Shown here piece after piece: positions 18,825 to 27,700 of a DNA stretch of 64,000 bases (within the stretch, counting starts at the first letter, position 1; each line of letters begins with the position of its first letter). The notes beneath the pieces are model-generated. The model saw only the letters and a program-made list of their open reading frames with translations. It ran no database searches and was not told the DNA's origin. Source of the stretch: Roseateles_B sp041912595. GTDB taxonomy: Bacteria; Pseudomonadota; Gammaproteobacteria; Burkholderiales; Burkholderiaceae_C. The translations under genes were made by a program, and so were the position numbers. The stretch covers positions 1 through 64,000 of the forward strand of contig JAYRMR010000027.1 in NCBI GenBank assembly GCA_041912595.1. Direction: 5' to 3'.

Positions 18825-19967
18825 ATGCTGCTCAGTGAAGACCACCGTGCCGTGCAGGACGCCGTGCGCGCCTTTGTGCAAGACCAGATCGCGCCCAAGG
18901 CGGCCGAATGGGACAAGAGCCACCACTTCCCCGCCGAGGAGCTGAAGGGCCTGGCCTCGCTGGGCTGCTACGGCGTGGCCGTGCCCACCGAGTACGACGG
19001 CGCGGGCCTGGACTACCTCGCCCTGGCCATCATCCTCGAGGAGATCGGCGCGGGCGATGGCGCCACCTCCACCGTGGTCAGCGTCAACAACTGCCCGGTG
19101 TGCTCGATCCTCATGGCCTTCGGCAACGAGGAGCAGAAGCAGGAGTTCCTCAAGCCCCTGGCCCGCGGCGACATGCTCGGCGCCTTCTGCCTCACCGAGC
19201 CGCACGTGGGCTCCGAGGCCGGCGGGCTGAAGACCACCGCCACCCTTGTCAATGACGGTGAGGGCGACGCCTACGTGCTCAATGGCGTCAAGCAGTTCAT
19301 CACCAGCGGCAAGAACGGCGACGTCGCCATCGTGATGGCCGTGACGGACAAGGCGGCGGGCAAGAAGGGCATCAGCGCCTTCCTCGTGCCCACGAAGACG
19401 CCCGGCTACACCGTTGCCCGCATCGAGGACAAGATGGGCCAGCACGCCAGCGACACGGCCCAGATCCTGTTCGAGAACTGCCGCATTCCCGCGCGCTACC
19501 GCCTGGGCGAGGAAGGGCAGGGGCTGAAGATCGCGCTGTCCGGCCTGGAGGGGGGCCGCATCGGCATCGCCAGCCAGAGCGTGGGCATGGCGCGCGCGGC
19601 CTTCGAGGCGGCGCTGAAGTACGCCAAGGAGCGCGTGGCCTTCGGCGTGCCGATCTTCGAGCACCAGGCCATGCAGCACAAGCTGGCCGACATGGCCACG
19701 CAGATCGAGGCCGCGCGCCAGCTGATCTGGCATGCCGCCAGCCTGAAGGACGCCGGCCAGCCCTGCCTCAAGGAAGCGGCCATGGCCAAGCTCTTCGCCT
19801 CCGAGATGGCGGAGAAGGTCTGCTCCGCGGCCATCCAGATCCACGGCGGCTACGGCTATGTGAGCGACTTCCCCGTCGAGCGCATCTACCGCGACGTCCG
19901 CGTGACCCAGATCTACGAGGGCACCTCCGAAGTGCAGAAGATCCTGATCGGCCGTGCGCTGGTCTGA
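18825..19967 (+). CDS. Acyl-CoA dehydrogenase (short/branched-chain type)
   Basis: A 380-residue FAD-dependent acyl-CoA dehydrogenase. The start MLLSEDHRAVQDAVRAF with an upstream GGAG matches the family better than the in-frame GTG at 18783. Motifs are FCLTEPHVGSEAGG, NGVKQFITSGKNGDV and IHGGYGYVSDFPVERIYRDVRVTQIYEGTSEVQ. The catalytic glutamate is in IYEGTSE near the C-terminus, as in short- and medium-chain enzymes, unlike the isovaleryl enzyme at 11123. The substrate is most likely butyryl-CoA or a short branched acyl-CoA (inference). A strong terminator follows. Confidence 0.93.
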   Translation: MLLSEDHRAVQDAVRAFVQDQIAPKAAEWDKSHHFPAEELKGLASLGCYGVAVPTEYDGAGLDYLALAIILEEIGAGDGATSTVVSVNNCPVCSILMAFGNEEQKQEFLKPLARGDMLGAFCLTEPHVGSEAGGLKTTATLVNDGEGDAYVLNGVKQFITSGKNGDVAIVMAVTDKAAGKKGISAFLVPTKTPGYTVARIEDKMGQHASDTAQILFENCRIPARYRLGEEGQGLKIALSGLEGGRIGIASQSVGMARAAFEAALKYAKERVAFGVPIFEHQAMQHKLADMATQIEAARQLIWHAASLKDAGQPCLKEAAMAKLFASEMAEKVCSAAIQIHGGYGYVSDFPVERIYRDVRVTQIYEGTSEVQKILIGRALV

Positions 19968-19990
19968 GGCGCGCCACGCCGCGCATCACC

Positions 19991-20016
19991 AAGGCGGGCT
20001 CAGGCCCGCCTTTTTT
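19991..20016 (+). terminator. Rho-independent terminator after acyl-CoA dehydrogenase
   Basis: AAGGCGGGC and GCCCGCCTT form a 9-bp stem with a 4-nt TCAG loop, then a T-run to 20016. Confidence 0.92.
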
Positions 20017-20110
20017 CACGCTTGCGCCGGATCAGCGCTTCACCGGGACCGCGCGTCGCCCGGCGGCTGGATAGGCTCCACGCTTCGAGTCGAATTTTCC
20101 GGAGGTGGCG

Positions 20111-21196
20111 ATGCTGTTGGCTGGACTGACGATGAAGCAGCGCGTGCTGCTGAACGTGGCCCTGAACGTGGGGCTGCAGGCGTGGGTGGTGGGTGGCCTG
20201 ATGGGCGGCCTCGGACGCGGCACGCTGATCGCCGGCAGCCTGCTGCTCGGGGCGCTCGTCGTGTGGCTGTACCTGGACAGCGCCAGCGGCACCGCCGACT
20301 TCATGAAGCACCTGATGGCCGGCGTGCAGCGCGTGAGCGCGGGCGACCTGAGCGAGGACATCCGCATCGAGGGCGCCGCCTCGGCCAAGGAAGGCCTGCG
20401 CGTGATGCAGGGGCTGCAGGAGAACCTGCGCCAGGTCATGAGCACGCTGCACGATGGCGCCGAGCAGGTGAACACCGCGGCCAGCGAGATCGCGGCCGGC
20501 AACCAGGACCTCAGCCAGCGCACCGAGCAGGGCAGCGCCGACCTCCAGGCCGCGGCCAGCTCCATGCGCAACATGACCGAGGCGGCCCGCCACAGCAGCG
20601 AGGCCATGGACGAGGCGAGCCAGCTGGCTCAGCAGACGAGCCAGCAGGCGCGCCAGAGCGGCGACGTCGTCGGCCGTGCCGTGTCGGCGATGAGCGGCGT
20701 GAGCCACTCCAGCCGCAAGATCGCCGACATCATCGGCGTCATCGACGGTATCGCCTTCCAGACCAACATCCTGGCGCTGAATGCCGCCGTGGAGGCCGCC
20801 CGTGCGGGTGAGCAGGGCCGCGGCTTTGCCGTGGTGGCGGGCGAGGTGCGCTCGCTGGCCCAGCGCAGCGCCGAGGCCGCCAAGGAGATCAAGAGCCTGA
20901 TCACCAGCTCCGTGGAGCAGGTCGACGCGGGCTCCGGCCTCGTCAATGACGCCGGGCAGCGCATGCAGGAGGTCGTGGGCAGCATCGAGCGCGTGGCCGC
21001 GCTGATCGCGGACGCCACGCAGCTGGCGCGCACGCAGAGCAGCGGCCTGCGCGAGGTCGCCGACTCCGTCGACCGCCTCGACCAGTCCATGCAGCAGAAC
21101 GCGGCGCTGGTCGAGGAGGGCGCGGCGGCGGCCGAGAGCCTCAAGAGCCAGGCGCACCGGCTGAACGAGCTGGTGCGCGGCTTCCGGCTGCGCTGA
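20111..21196 (+). CDS. Minimal methyl-accepting chemotaxis protein without sensor domain
   Basis: A 361-residue chemoreceptor-type protein. The start MLLAGLTMKQRVLLNVALN follows GGAGG by 5 bp; the GTG at 20105 overlaps that site and is less likely. Two hydrophobic segments (about residues 8-30 and 36-58) are separated by only a few residues, so almost nothing is exposed to the periplasm. A HAMP-like stretch and the standard signalling hairpin (AFQTNILALNAAVEAARAGEQGRGFAVVAGEVR) follow. It ends RGFRLR, without a pentapeptide tether. It may sense membrane state or act as an accessory member of a receptor array (inference). Confidence 0.9.
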   Translation: MLLAGLTMKQRVLLNVALNVGLQAWVVGGLMGGLGRGTLIAGSLLLGALVVWLYLDSASGTADFMKHLMAGVQRVSAGDLSEDIRIEGAASAKEGLRVMQGLQENLRQVMSTLHDGAEQVNTAASEIAAGNQDLSQRTEQGSADLQAAASSMRNMTEAARHSSEAMDEASQLAQQTSQQARQSGDVVGRAVSAMSGVSHSSRKIADIIGVIDGIAFQTNILALNAAVEAARAGEQGRGFAVVAGEVRSLAQRSAEAAKEIKSLITSSVEQVDAGSGLVNDAGQRMQEVVGSIERVAALIADATQLARTQSSGLREVADSVDRLDQSMQQNAALVEEGAAAAESLKSQAHRLNELVRGFRLR

Positions 21197-21294
21197 ACGC
21201 GCCCGGCGGCGTGCGTGCAGCCGCGGTGCGGCACGCGCGCCAAGCCGGTGAAAGCCCGGCTGCGGGCACCGCGCGGATCGCCTAAGGTCGGGGG

Positions 21295-21948
21295 ATGCAT
21301 GAATCTCCCTTTGCCGCCCGCGCGGGCAGTCCGGCGCGGCTCCCGATCCAGTTCTACTTCGATTTCTCCTCGCCGTATGCCTACATCGCGTCGGAGTGGA
21401 TCGACGCCGTCGCGGCCCGCCATGGGCGCACGGTGCAGTGGCAGGCCATCCTGCTGGGCGTGACCTTCCAGGCCGCCGAGCTGAAGCCGCCGGTGGCCCA
21501 CCCGATCAAGCGGGACTACGCGCTGCGCGACTTCGAGCGCTCCGCCCATTTCGCGGGCCTGCCCTACCGCCAGCCCGAGACCTTCCCCATCCCCACCCAG
21601 CATGCCGCCCGCGTGTTCTGGTGGCTGCACGACACCCAGGGCCCGCAGCAGGCCGTGGGCTTCGCCCGTGCGGGCCTGCGGGCCTACTTCACGCGCGGCG
21701 TGGTGCTCAGCGACCCGCCGCAGCTGCGGGCCCTCCTGACCGAGCTGGGCCTGGACGCCGACGCGGCCGAGCAGGCCTGGCAGGACGAGACCTGGAAGCA
21801 GCGTCTGCGGGGCGTCAACGAGGCTGCGGTGGCGGCCGGCGTGTTCGGGGCACCCTTCTTCATGATCGACGGCGAGCCCTTCTGGGGCAATGACCGCCAG
21901 CCGCAGATCGAGCGCTGGCTGGCGCGCGGGCCCTTCACGCGGCTCTGA
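21295..21948 (+). CDS. 2-hydroxychromene-2-carboxylate isomerase family protein (DsbA fold)
   Basis: A 217-residue kappa-class glutathione transferase/HCCA isomerase-like protein. IQFYFDFSSPYAYIASEWID near residue 20 gives the conserved Ser that takes the place of the DsbA cysteine, and VFGAPFFMIDGEPFWGNDR holds the cis-proline loop and a typical C-terminal signature. In naphthalene degraders the enzyme isomerises hydroxychromene carboxylate with glutathione. No aromatic pathway genes are nearby, so the true substrate is probably another glutathione-dependent reaction. It starts 98 bp after the chemoreceptor and converges on the next gene. Confidence 0.87.
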   Translation: MHESPFAARAGSPARLPIQFYFDFSSPYAYIASEWIDAVAARHGRTVQWQAILLGVTFQAAELKPPVAHPIKRDYALRDFERSAHFAGLPYRQPETFPIPTQHAARVFWWLHDTQGPQQAVGFARAGLRAYFTRGVVLSDPPQLRALLTELGLDADAAEQAWQDETWKQRLRGVNEAAVAAGVFGAPFFMIDGEPFWGNDRQPQIERWLARGPFTRL

Positions 21949-21973
21949 GCGCCCGCCGGTCAGTCCAAGAAGA

Positions 21974-21996
21974 ACGGCAGCCGCGAGGGCTGCCGT
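21974..21996. terminator. Hairpin between convergent genes
   Basis: ACGGCAGCC and GGCTGCCGT form a perfect 9-bp stem with a 5-nt loop between the stop codons of the isomerase (21948) and the minus-strand gene ending at 22016. No good T-run is present on either side, so efficiency is uncertain. Confidence 0.5.
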
Positions 21997-22015
21997 CGGA
22001 GGGAAGGGTCAGGTC

Positions 22016-22801
22016 TCAACCCTTGTTCTGGCGTCGCGCCTCCAGGTCCGCCCACAGGCTGTCGGCCATGCGTGTGGCCTCGCTGCGCTGGGCGTCGTTC
22101 AGCTGCTGGTAGTCCTTGGTCTTCAGCAGCCAGTCGGCGCTGAGCGTGTCCCCCGAGCGACGGGCGACGAGGTTCCAGGCCGCGGCATCCAGCGGCCGCT
22201 TCTCCAGCAGATAGGACTCCGAGATGATGGACGCTGCATGCAGATTGCCGCGCACATAGGCCTGGCGCAGCGCCTCGCGGGCGGCTTCGCGGTAGGGGTA
22301 GCCCGCCTCGAAGTCGGGGTCCTGCGGCTTGCCGTCCAGCGCGAAGAGATAGCGCTCGGCCAGATGCGTCAGCGCCTGGCGGTCACCGCTCTCGGCGGCC
22401 TGGCGCAGCGTCGCCAGCGTCATCTGGTAGTAGCGCTGATCGATGTGATAGCCCAGCTGACGCAGGGCCTCGGCCTCGGCCCGCTGCTGGGGGGTCTCCG
22501 GCTGGATGTCGGGGGGCGGCATGCCGGGCACGCTGCCGGCCGTGCCGCCCTGGCCCGCGGCCATCCAGACCTGCTGACCTGAGGCGTCAGCACCCGCCGC
22601 CTGCGGGGCGCTGGCAGGCAGCGGGCGGAACAGGTCCGCCAGACCGGTGTTGAGCCCCGCGTTGCGCTGGGCCGCCTCGGCTTTGGCGCGGGCCTGGGCC
22701 TCCTCGGCGCGCGCGGCCTCACGTTCGTCCAGCCAGTGCCAGCTGAAGAACGTGAGCCCCGTGACGACCAGGGCGGCCAGTCCGAGATGCTTGGGGCTCA
22801 T
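22016..22801 (-). CDS. Membrane-anchored protein of unknown function with helical-repeat-like C-terminus
   Basis: A 261-residue protein. Residues 4-23 form a membrane anchor or uncleaved signal (LGLAALVVTGLTFFSWHW), followed by a charged, alanine-rich coiled-coil stretch (about 25-48) and a Pro/Gly-rich linker. The C-terminal 150 residues are helical, with AESGDRQALTHLAERYLFALDG and YREAAREALRQAYVRGNLHAASIISESYLL, reminiscent of SEL1/TPR-like repeats but not clear ones. AAGGAG precedes the ATG. It follows the zinc peptidase gene by 11 bp, so they share a transcript. No function can be assigned. Confidence 0.8.
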   Translation of the reverse strand: MSPKHLGLAALVVTGLTFFSWHWLDEREAARAEEAQARAKAEAAQRNAGLNTGLADLFRPLPASAPQAAGADASGQQVWMAAGQGGTAGSVPGMPPPDIQPETPQQRAEAEALRQLGYHIDQRYYQMTLATLRQAAESGDRQALTHLAERYLFALDGKPQDPDFEAGYPYREAAREALRQAYVRGNLHAASIISESYLLEKRPLDAAAWNLVARRSGDTLSADWLLKTKDYQQLNDAQRSEATRMADSLWADLEARRQNKG

Positions 22802-22812
22802 GGCCGTGCTCC

Positions 22813-23379
22813 TTACAGGCTCAGGCAGCGGCTGAGGCCGTTGGCGTAGCCGTAGCGGGCGTAGTAGTCGCGCTGCGACGGCGAACCGTGCGTGGAGTAG
22901 TCAGCCGCGGCGCGGGCCGAGCGGACGGCGGACTCGATGAAGGCCGGGTAGCCCAGCGAGGTCTGCGCGTACTTGGCGAAGGTGCCGGCCACGCAGTCGG
23001 CCTGCAGCTCCTGCATCGGCGCCTGCTTGTAGATGCCGCGCGTGAACTGGATGCTGTGGCCCCACTCGTGGGCGATGATGAACTTGGCCACGTAGTTGCC
23101 GTAGCTGTTCTCCTGGCCCTGCAGGAAGCGCACGCCCACGCTGATGGTGTAGGGGCCGCAGGCCACGGCGTTGCCGGGGATGCCCTCGCCGCAGGCGTTG
23201 CGGTCCACGTACACCGTCGGGCGCGCATAGCTGCCCAGCTGGCCGCGGATCTCGGTGGCCGAGTTCTGGATGTAGGTGTTGTTGACGGTGGCCGCCTGGG
23301 CGCCCACGGCGCTCAGGGCCAGCGCGGTTGCGACGCCCAGGGTGCGGGCGATGGGGGACTTCAGAAGTTTCGTGTGCAT
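22813..23379 (-). CDS. Secreted neutral zinc metallopeptidase-like protein
   Basis: A 188-residue exported protein. The signal peptide MHTKLLKSPIARTLGVATAL ends near AQA. The zinc site is HEWGHSIQ (HExxH) in FIIAHEWGHSIQFTRG, followed about 20 residues later by MQELQADCVAG, where the QAD(C)xAG motif supplies the third ligand in the YpfJ/COG2321-type peptidases. At about 165 mature residues it is much shorter than typical members (about 280). It has two pairs of cysteines that could form disulfides in the periplasm. The start was chosen by signal peptide and a GAGG ribosome binding site. The substrate is unknown. Confidence 0.85.
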   Translation of the reverse strand: MHTKLLKSPIARTLGVATALALSAVGAQAATVNNTYIQNSATEIRGQLGSYARPTVYVDRNACGEGIPGNAVACGPYTISVGVRFLQGQENSYGNYVAKFIIAHEWGHSIQFTRGIYKQAPMQELQADCVAGTFAKYAQTSLGYPAFIESAVRSARAAADYSTHGSPSQRDYYARYGYANGLSRCLSL

Positions 23380-23435
23380 ATCTGCCTCGTACAGATGGAT
23401 GGATGATTCGGGCCTTGCGACCCGGCTGTTATGGA

Positions 23436-23463
23436 GCGCATGCCGCACAACTTCTGCATGCGC
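23436..23463. repeat. Inverted repeat GCGCATGC-N12-GCATGCGC
   Basis: Perfect 8-bp arms, each containing the palindrome GCATGC, separated by 12 bp. It lies 57 bp upstream of the zinc peptidase start (23379), where an operator or a 5' UTR hairpin would be expected. The 264-bp gap it lies in holds no gene I can support. Confidence 0.45.
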
Positions 23464-23643
23464 AAGCGGGAGTGTGGTGGCCGGGAAGGCCCATGGCGTC
23501 GGGGTTTGCCAGCAGAGATCGGGCGCAACCCTATTGGCAGTTCTTCCAGGGTGGCGGGGCGGATGCCACGCGTGTGGAACGGCGTGCCGTACGCGTGCCG
23601 CGAGGGGCGGGCGACGGGATGACGGGTGGGGATGGCGCCAGCG

Positions 23644-24615
23644 TCAGCCGCGTGCGGGCGGGGCCTGCCGGGCCGTCGAGCGTGCCAGCGGCGCCAGCAG
23701 CTTCTGCCAGACCAGCGGGTGCCACAGGCCGCGCTCCTGCAGCGGCAGGCCGTCCGGCAGGTCGGGATTGGGCAGGCGGAACCAGAGCCGCTTCTCCAGC
23801 TGCGCGCGCTGGACCTGCCGCCCGAGATGCGCCTCGAACAGCGCCGCGAAGCTGCCGTCGGCCAGACACTGCGCCCAGCCGGCCCGCAGGCGGTCGGCCA
23901 GCGCGGGCAGGCGGGTGTTGACGAAGAAGCCGTAGATCGAGGGATAGGCGAGGCACCAGCCGTCGAGCACGGCGAGCTCCGGGTAGGCGTCGGCGATGGC
24001 GTGGGCCTCGTCGGCGGCCAGCAGGAAGATGTCGAAGCGGCGCAGCTTCAGCATCGCGGGAAAGGCCTCGAGCGTCTGGACGGCCTCCAGCTTGAAGCCG
24101 TTGCCGGCGAGCACGCGGGCATCCGGCCAGTGGCTCACCTGGCCGAAGCGGTAGGTGCGCAGTGCCAGCGCGTGGCGCAGGCCTTCGAATTCCTGGCGGC
24201 GCTCGGCCAGCACCACCGGCAGCCGCACGCCGTTGACGCCGCGCCGCAGGCAGATCGGCAGGCTGATGCCGGCGTCCTGGCGGCTGCGCGAGCACATGCT
24301 GGCCCAGACGTCGATGTCCCCGGCACGCAGCTGGGCGAGGGCGCGGCTCTGGGTGGTGGAGCTCAGGTCCGTGCGCAGCTCGTAGCCGCCGTGGCTGCCG
24401 CGCGTGCGGTCGAGCAGCAGGCGCAGCACCTGCAGGCGGTAGGGCTCCGGCTCATCGGTGTCCGACATGTTGTGCCGGATCAGCTGCGGCATCGCGGCGG
24501 GCGGCTGCGCCAGCAGGCGAGGCGGCGCCAGGGCCAGGCCCGTCGCGAGCCCCGCACGGTACGTCGTCGCCAGCAGGTGGCGGCGCAGGGGGCAGGCGAG
24601 GTCGTGCAGTGGCAT
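23644..24615 (-). CDS. Periplasmic solute-binding-like protein
   Basis: A 323-residue protein resembling the type-2 periplasmic binding fold (amino-acid-binding or 'transporter substrate-binding domain' family). A hydrophobic N-terminal stretch ending ALAPPRLLAQ looks like a signal peptide. Typical segments include LRAGDIDVWASMCSRSR, a second-lobe MLKLRRFDIFLLAADEAHAIADAYPELAVLDGW and a C-terminal YGFFVNTRLPALADRLRAGW. No permease or ATPase gene is adjacent, so it may feed a signalling protein instead of a transporter (inference). The gene starts 108 bp downstream of the indolepyruvate oxidoreductase on the same strand. Confidence 0.75.
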   Translation of the reverse strand: MPLHDLACPLRRHLLATTYRAGLATGLALAPPRLLAQPPAAMPQLIRHNMSDTDEPEPYRLQVLRLLLDRTRGSHGGYELRTDLSSTTQSRALAQLRAGDIDVWASMCSRSRQDAGISLPICLRRGVNGVRLPVVLAERRQEFEGLRHALALRTYRFGQVSHWPDARVLAGNGFKLEAVQTLEAFPAMLKLRRFDIFLLAADEAHAIADAYPELAVLDGWCLAYPSIYGFFVNTRLPALADRLRAGWAQCLADGSFAALFEAHLGRQVQRAQLEKRLWFRLPNPDLPDGLPLQERGLWHPLVWQKLLAPLARSTARQAPPARG

Positions 24616-24723
24616 GGCGGAAGAGGCGCTGCCCGCAGGATAGCGCCGGGGCCGGCCGAAGCGACCGCGGGGCGGGCCTTCGGTGCGGACTTGTACCGCT
24701 GACCGGACGGCGCGAACCCGGCC

Positions 24724-27700
24724 TTACAGCTCCGCCACGCCCTTGATCCGGATCGGCGCCGCGCTGGCCACCGGCGTGGCGTCCTGCACCTTGCCCTGCA
24801 GGCGGTCCAGCAGGTCCTTCCACTGCGCACGGGCGGTCACCACATTGGCGAGCTTCACATGACCGTAGCCGCGGATCTTCTCGGGCAGGCGGGCCAGCGC
24901 CAGCATCAGCTCGTAGCGCGGCTTCTCCAGGCCGGGTTGCAGCAGCGGCAGGATCTCGCGGCGCAGCAGCTGTTCGTAGTCGGCCAGCAGCTGGCGCTCC
25001 ATGCGGCGTTCCTCGGTCTTGCCGAAGATGTCCAGCCAGCCGCCCCGCAGGCCCTTGAGACCGGCCAGCAGCTTCAGCGCCGAGAAGGTCCAGCTGCCCA
25101 GCTCGATCTTCTTCGCGCGGCCGTCGGCACCCGGCTTGGAGACCAGGGGCGGGGCCATGTGGAAGGAGAGGCGCTCGAAGGACTGGAACTGCTCCTTCAG
25201 GGCCTGCTCGAAGCGGCCGTCGGTGTAGAGGCGGGCGACCTCGTACTCGTCCTTGATGGCCATGAGCTTGGCGAGGTAGCGCGCGACGGCCTTGGACAGG
25301 CGCTCGCCCTGGCCCAGCTCGCCCAGACGGCCTTCGGCCAGGCGGATCTCCTGCACGAGCGCGAGGTAGCGCTGGGCGTAGGCGGCGTCCTGGTAGTCGG
25401 TCAGGAAGCGCAGGCGGCGGCTGATGAGGCCGTCCTCGCCATCGAGCTTGTCCTGGCCCAGCAGCAGCTGCACGGGCGTCGCCTCGGGCTGACCGGCCAG
25501 GCGGCGCAGGGCCTCGGGGGCGGCGATGGCCAGGCGGCCCAGCGCGAAGGCCGTCTTGTTGCCCTCCACGGCCACGCCATTGAGCTCGATGGCGCGCATC
25601 AGCGCCGCGAAGCTCACCGGGATCAGGCCGCGCTGCCAGCAGGCGCCCAGCATGATGATGTTGCTGGGCATGGTGTCGCCCATCAGGGTCTGGGCGATGG
25701 ACTGGGCGTCGATCGTGTCCAGCAGCTCGTCCGAGCCACCCACGGCATGCTGCATCTTCGCGAGCAAGCCCTGACCCTGCAGGCGGGCATCGGGGTTGCG
25801 CACGAAGGCGGCGGTGGGCAGCTCGTGGGTGTTGGCGAGGATCACGGTGCGGCCGGGCTTGACGGTGCCCAGCGCATCGGGCGAGGCGCCCACCACCATG
25901 TCGCAGGCCAGGAGCACGTCGGCCTGCTGGGTGTCGATGCGGACCTGGTTGAGCAGGTCCTGCGTCGGCGCCACGCGCACGAAGGACAGCACCGAGCCGC
26001 CCTTCTGCGCAAAGCCCATGAAGTCGAGCACCGAGGCCTGCTTGCCCTCCAGATGCGCCGCCATCGAGACGAGCGCGCCCACGGTCACCACGCCGGTGCC
26101 GCCCACGCCGGTCACGAGCATGTCGAAGGGGCCCGTCCACTGCCACGCGGCGGGCGGCTGGATGGCGTCGATCTCGCGCGTGAGGTCCGCCGCGGTGAAG
26201 CCCGAGCCCACCTTCTTCTTCAGCTGGGCGCCGTGCACCGAGACGAAGCTCGGGCAGAAGCCGTTGACGCAGCTGAAGTCCTTGTTGCAGCTGCTCTGCT
26301 CGATGGCGCGCTTGCGGCCCCAGTCGGTCTCGACCGGCACGACGGACAGACAGTTGCTGGCTTGGCCGCAGTCGCCGCAGCCCTCGCAGACGGCCTCATT
26401 GATGAACACGCGCTTGGGCGGGTCGTAGAACTCGCCCTTCTTGCGGCGGCGGCGCTTCTCGGCGGCGCAGGTCTGGTCGTAGATCAGCACGGTCACGCCC
26501 TCGATCTCGCGCAGCTCGCGCTGCACGGCGTCGAGGTCGGCGCGCGGATGGAAGGTGGTCTTGGGCGGGAACTGGCCCTCATGGCCGACGTACTTCTCGG
26601 GCTCGTCGGACACCACGGCCAGGCGCTTCACGCCCTCGGCCTCCACCTGGCGCGCGATCTGGGGCACGCTGGTCGTGCCGTCCACCGGCTGGCCGCCGGT
26701 CATGGCGACGGCGTCGTTGTAGAGGATCTTGTAGGTGATGTTCGCGCGGGCCGCGATGGCCTGGCGGATGGCGAGATAGCCGGAGTGGTAGTAGGTGCCG
26801 TCACCCAGGTTCTGGAAGACGTGCTTCTCGGTGGTGAAGCGGCTGTGCGCGGCCCAGTCCACGCCCTCGGCGCCCATCTGGATCAGGCCGGACGTGCCGC
26901 GCTCCATCCAGCTCGCCATGAAGTGGCAGCCGATGCCGGCCAGCGCGCGCGAGCCCTCGGGCAGCTTGGTCGAGGTGTTGTGCGGGCAGCCCGAGCAGAA
27001 GTAGGGCTGGCGACGCACCCCGTCGGCCTCGTTGGACAGCAGGCAGGGCGTGAGGAAGTCCACCACGAGATGGCGGCGGTCCAGGGCCGGGTTGAGGCGC
27101 GCCAGCCAGTCGGCCACCGTGGCCATGATGCGCGAGGGGCGCAGCTCGCCGAGCGCGGAAAGCACGGCGGCCCCGTGTTCATCGGTCTTGCCGACCACGC
27201 GCGGGCGCTGGGCGTCGGGCAGGTGGTACAGCAGCTCCTTGATCTGGCGCTCGACCACGGGCGCCTTTTCCTCGATCACCAGCATGTCGGTGAGGCCCTG
27301 CGCGAACTCGCGCATCCGCGTGGGCTCCAGCGGGAAGACGAGGCCGACCTTGTAGACACGCACGCCGGCCGCGGCCAGAGCGTTGGGGTCCAGGTCCAGG
27401 CGGCGCAGCACTTCCATGAAGTCGTAGTGCGCCTTGCCCACCGTCACGATGCCCAGCGTCGCGCGCGGGCTGGTGACGATGTGCTTGTCGATGCTGTTGA
27501 GCTTGGCGAATGCCAGCACGGCGTCCACTTTGTGGGCCAGGCGCGATTCGAGGTCCAGCGAGGGCAGGTCGACCTGGCGGATGTGCAGGTTCGTGGGGGC
27601 GACGTAGTCCACCGGCAGCTCGAAGTCCAGCGGCACGCGGTCGAGGTCCACGGTCATGCCGGACTCGACCACCTCGGAGATGGCCTTGAAGCCCACCCAG

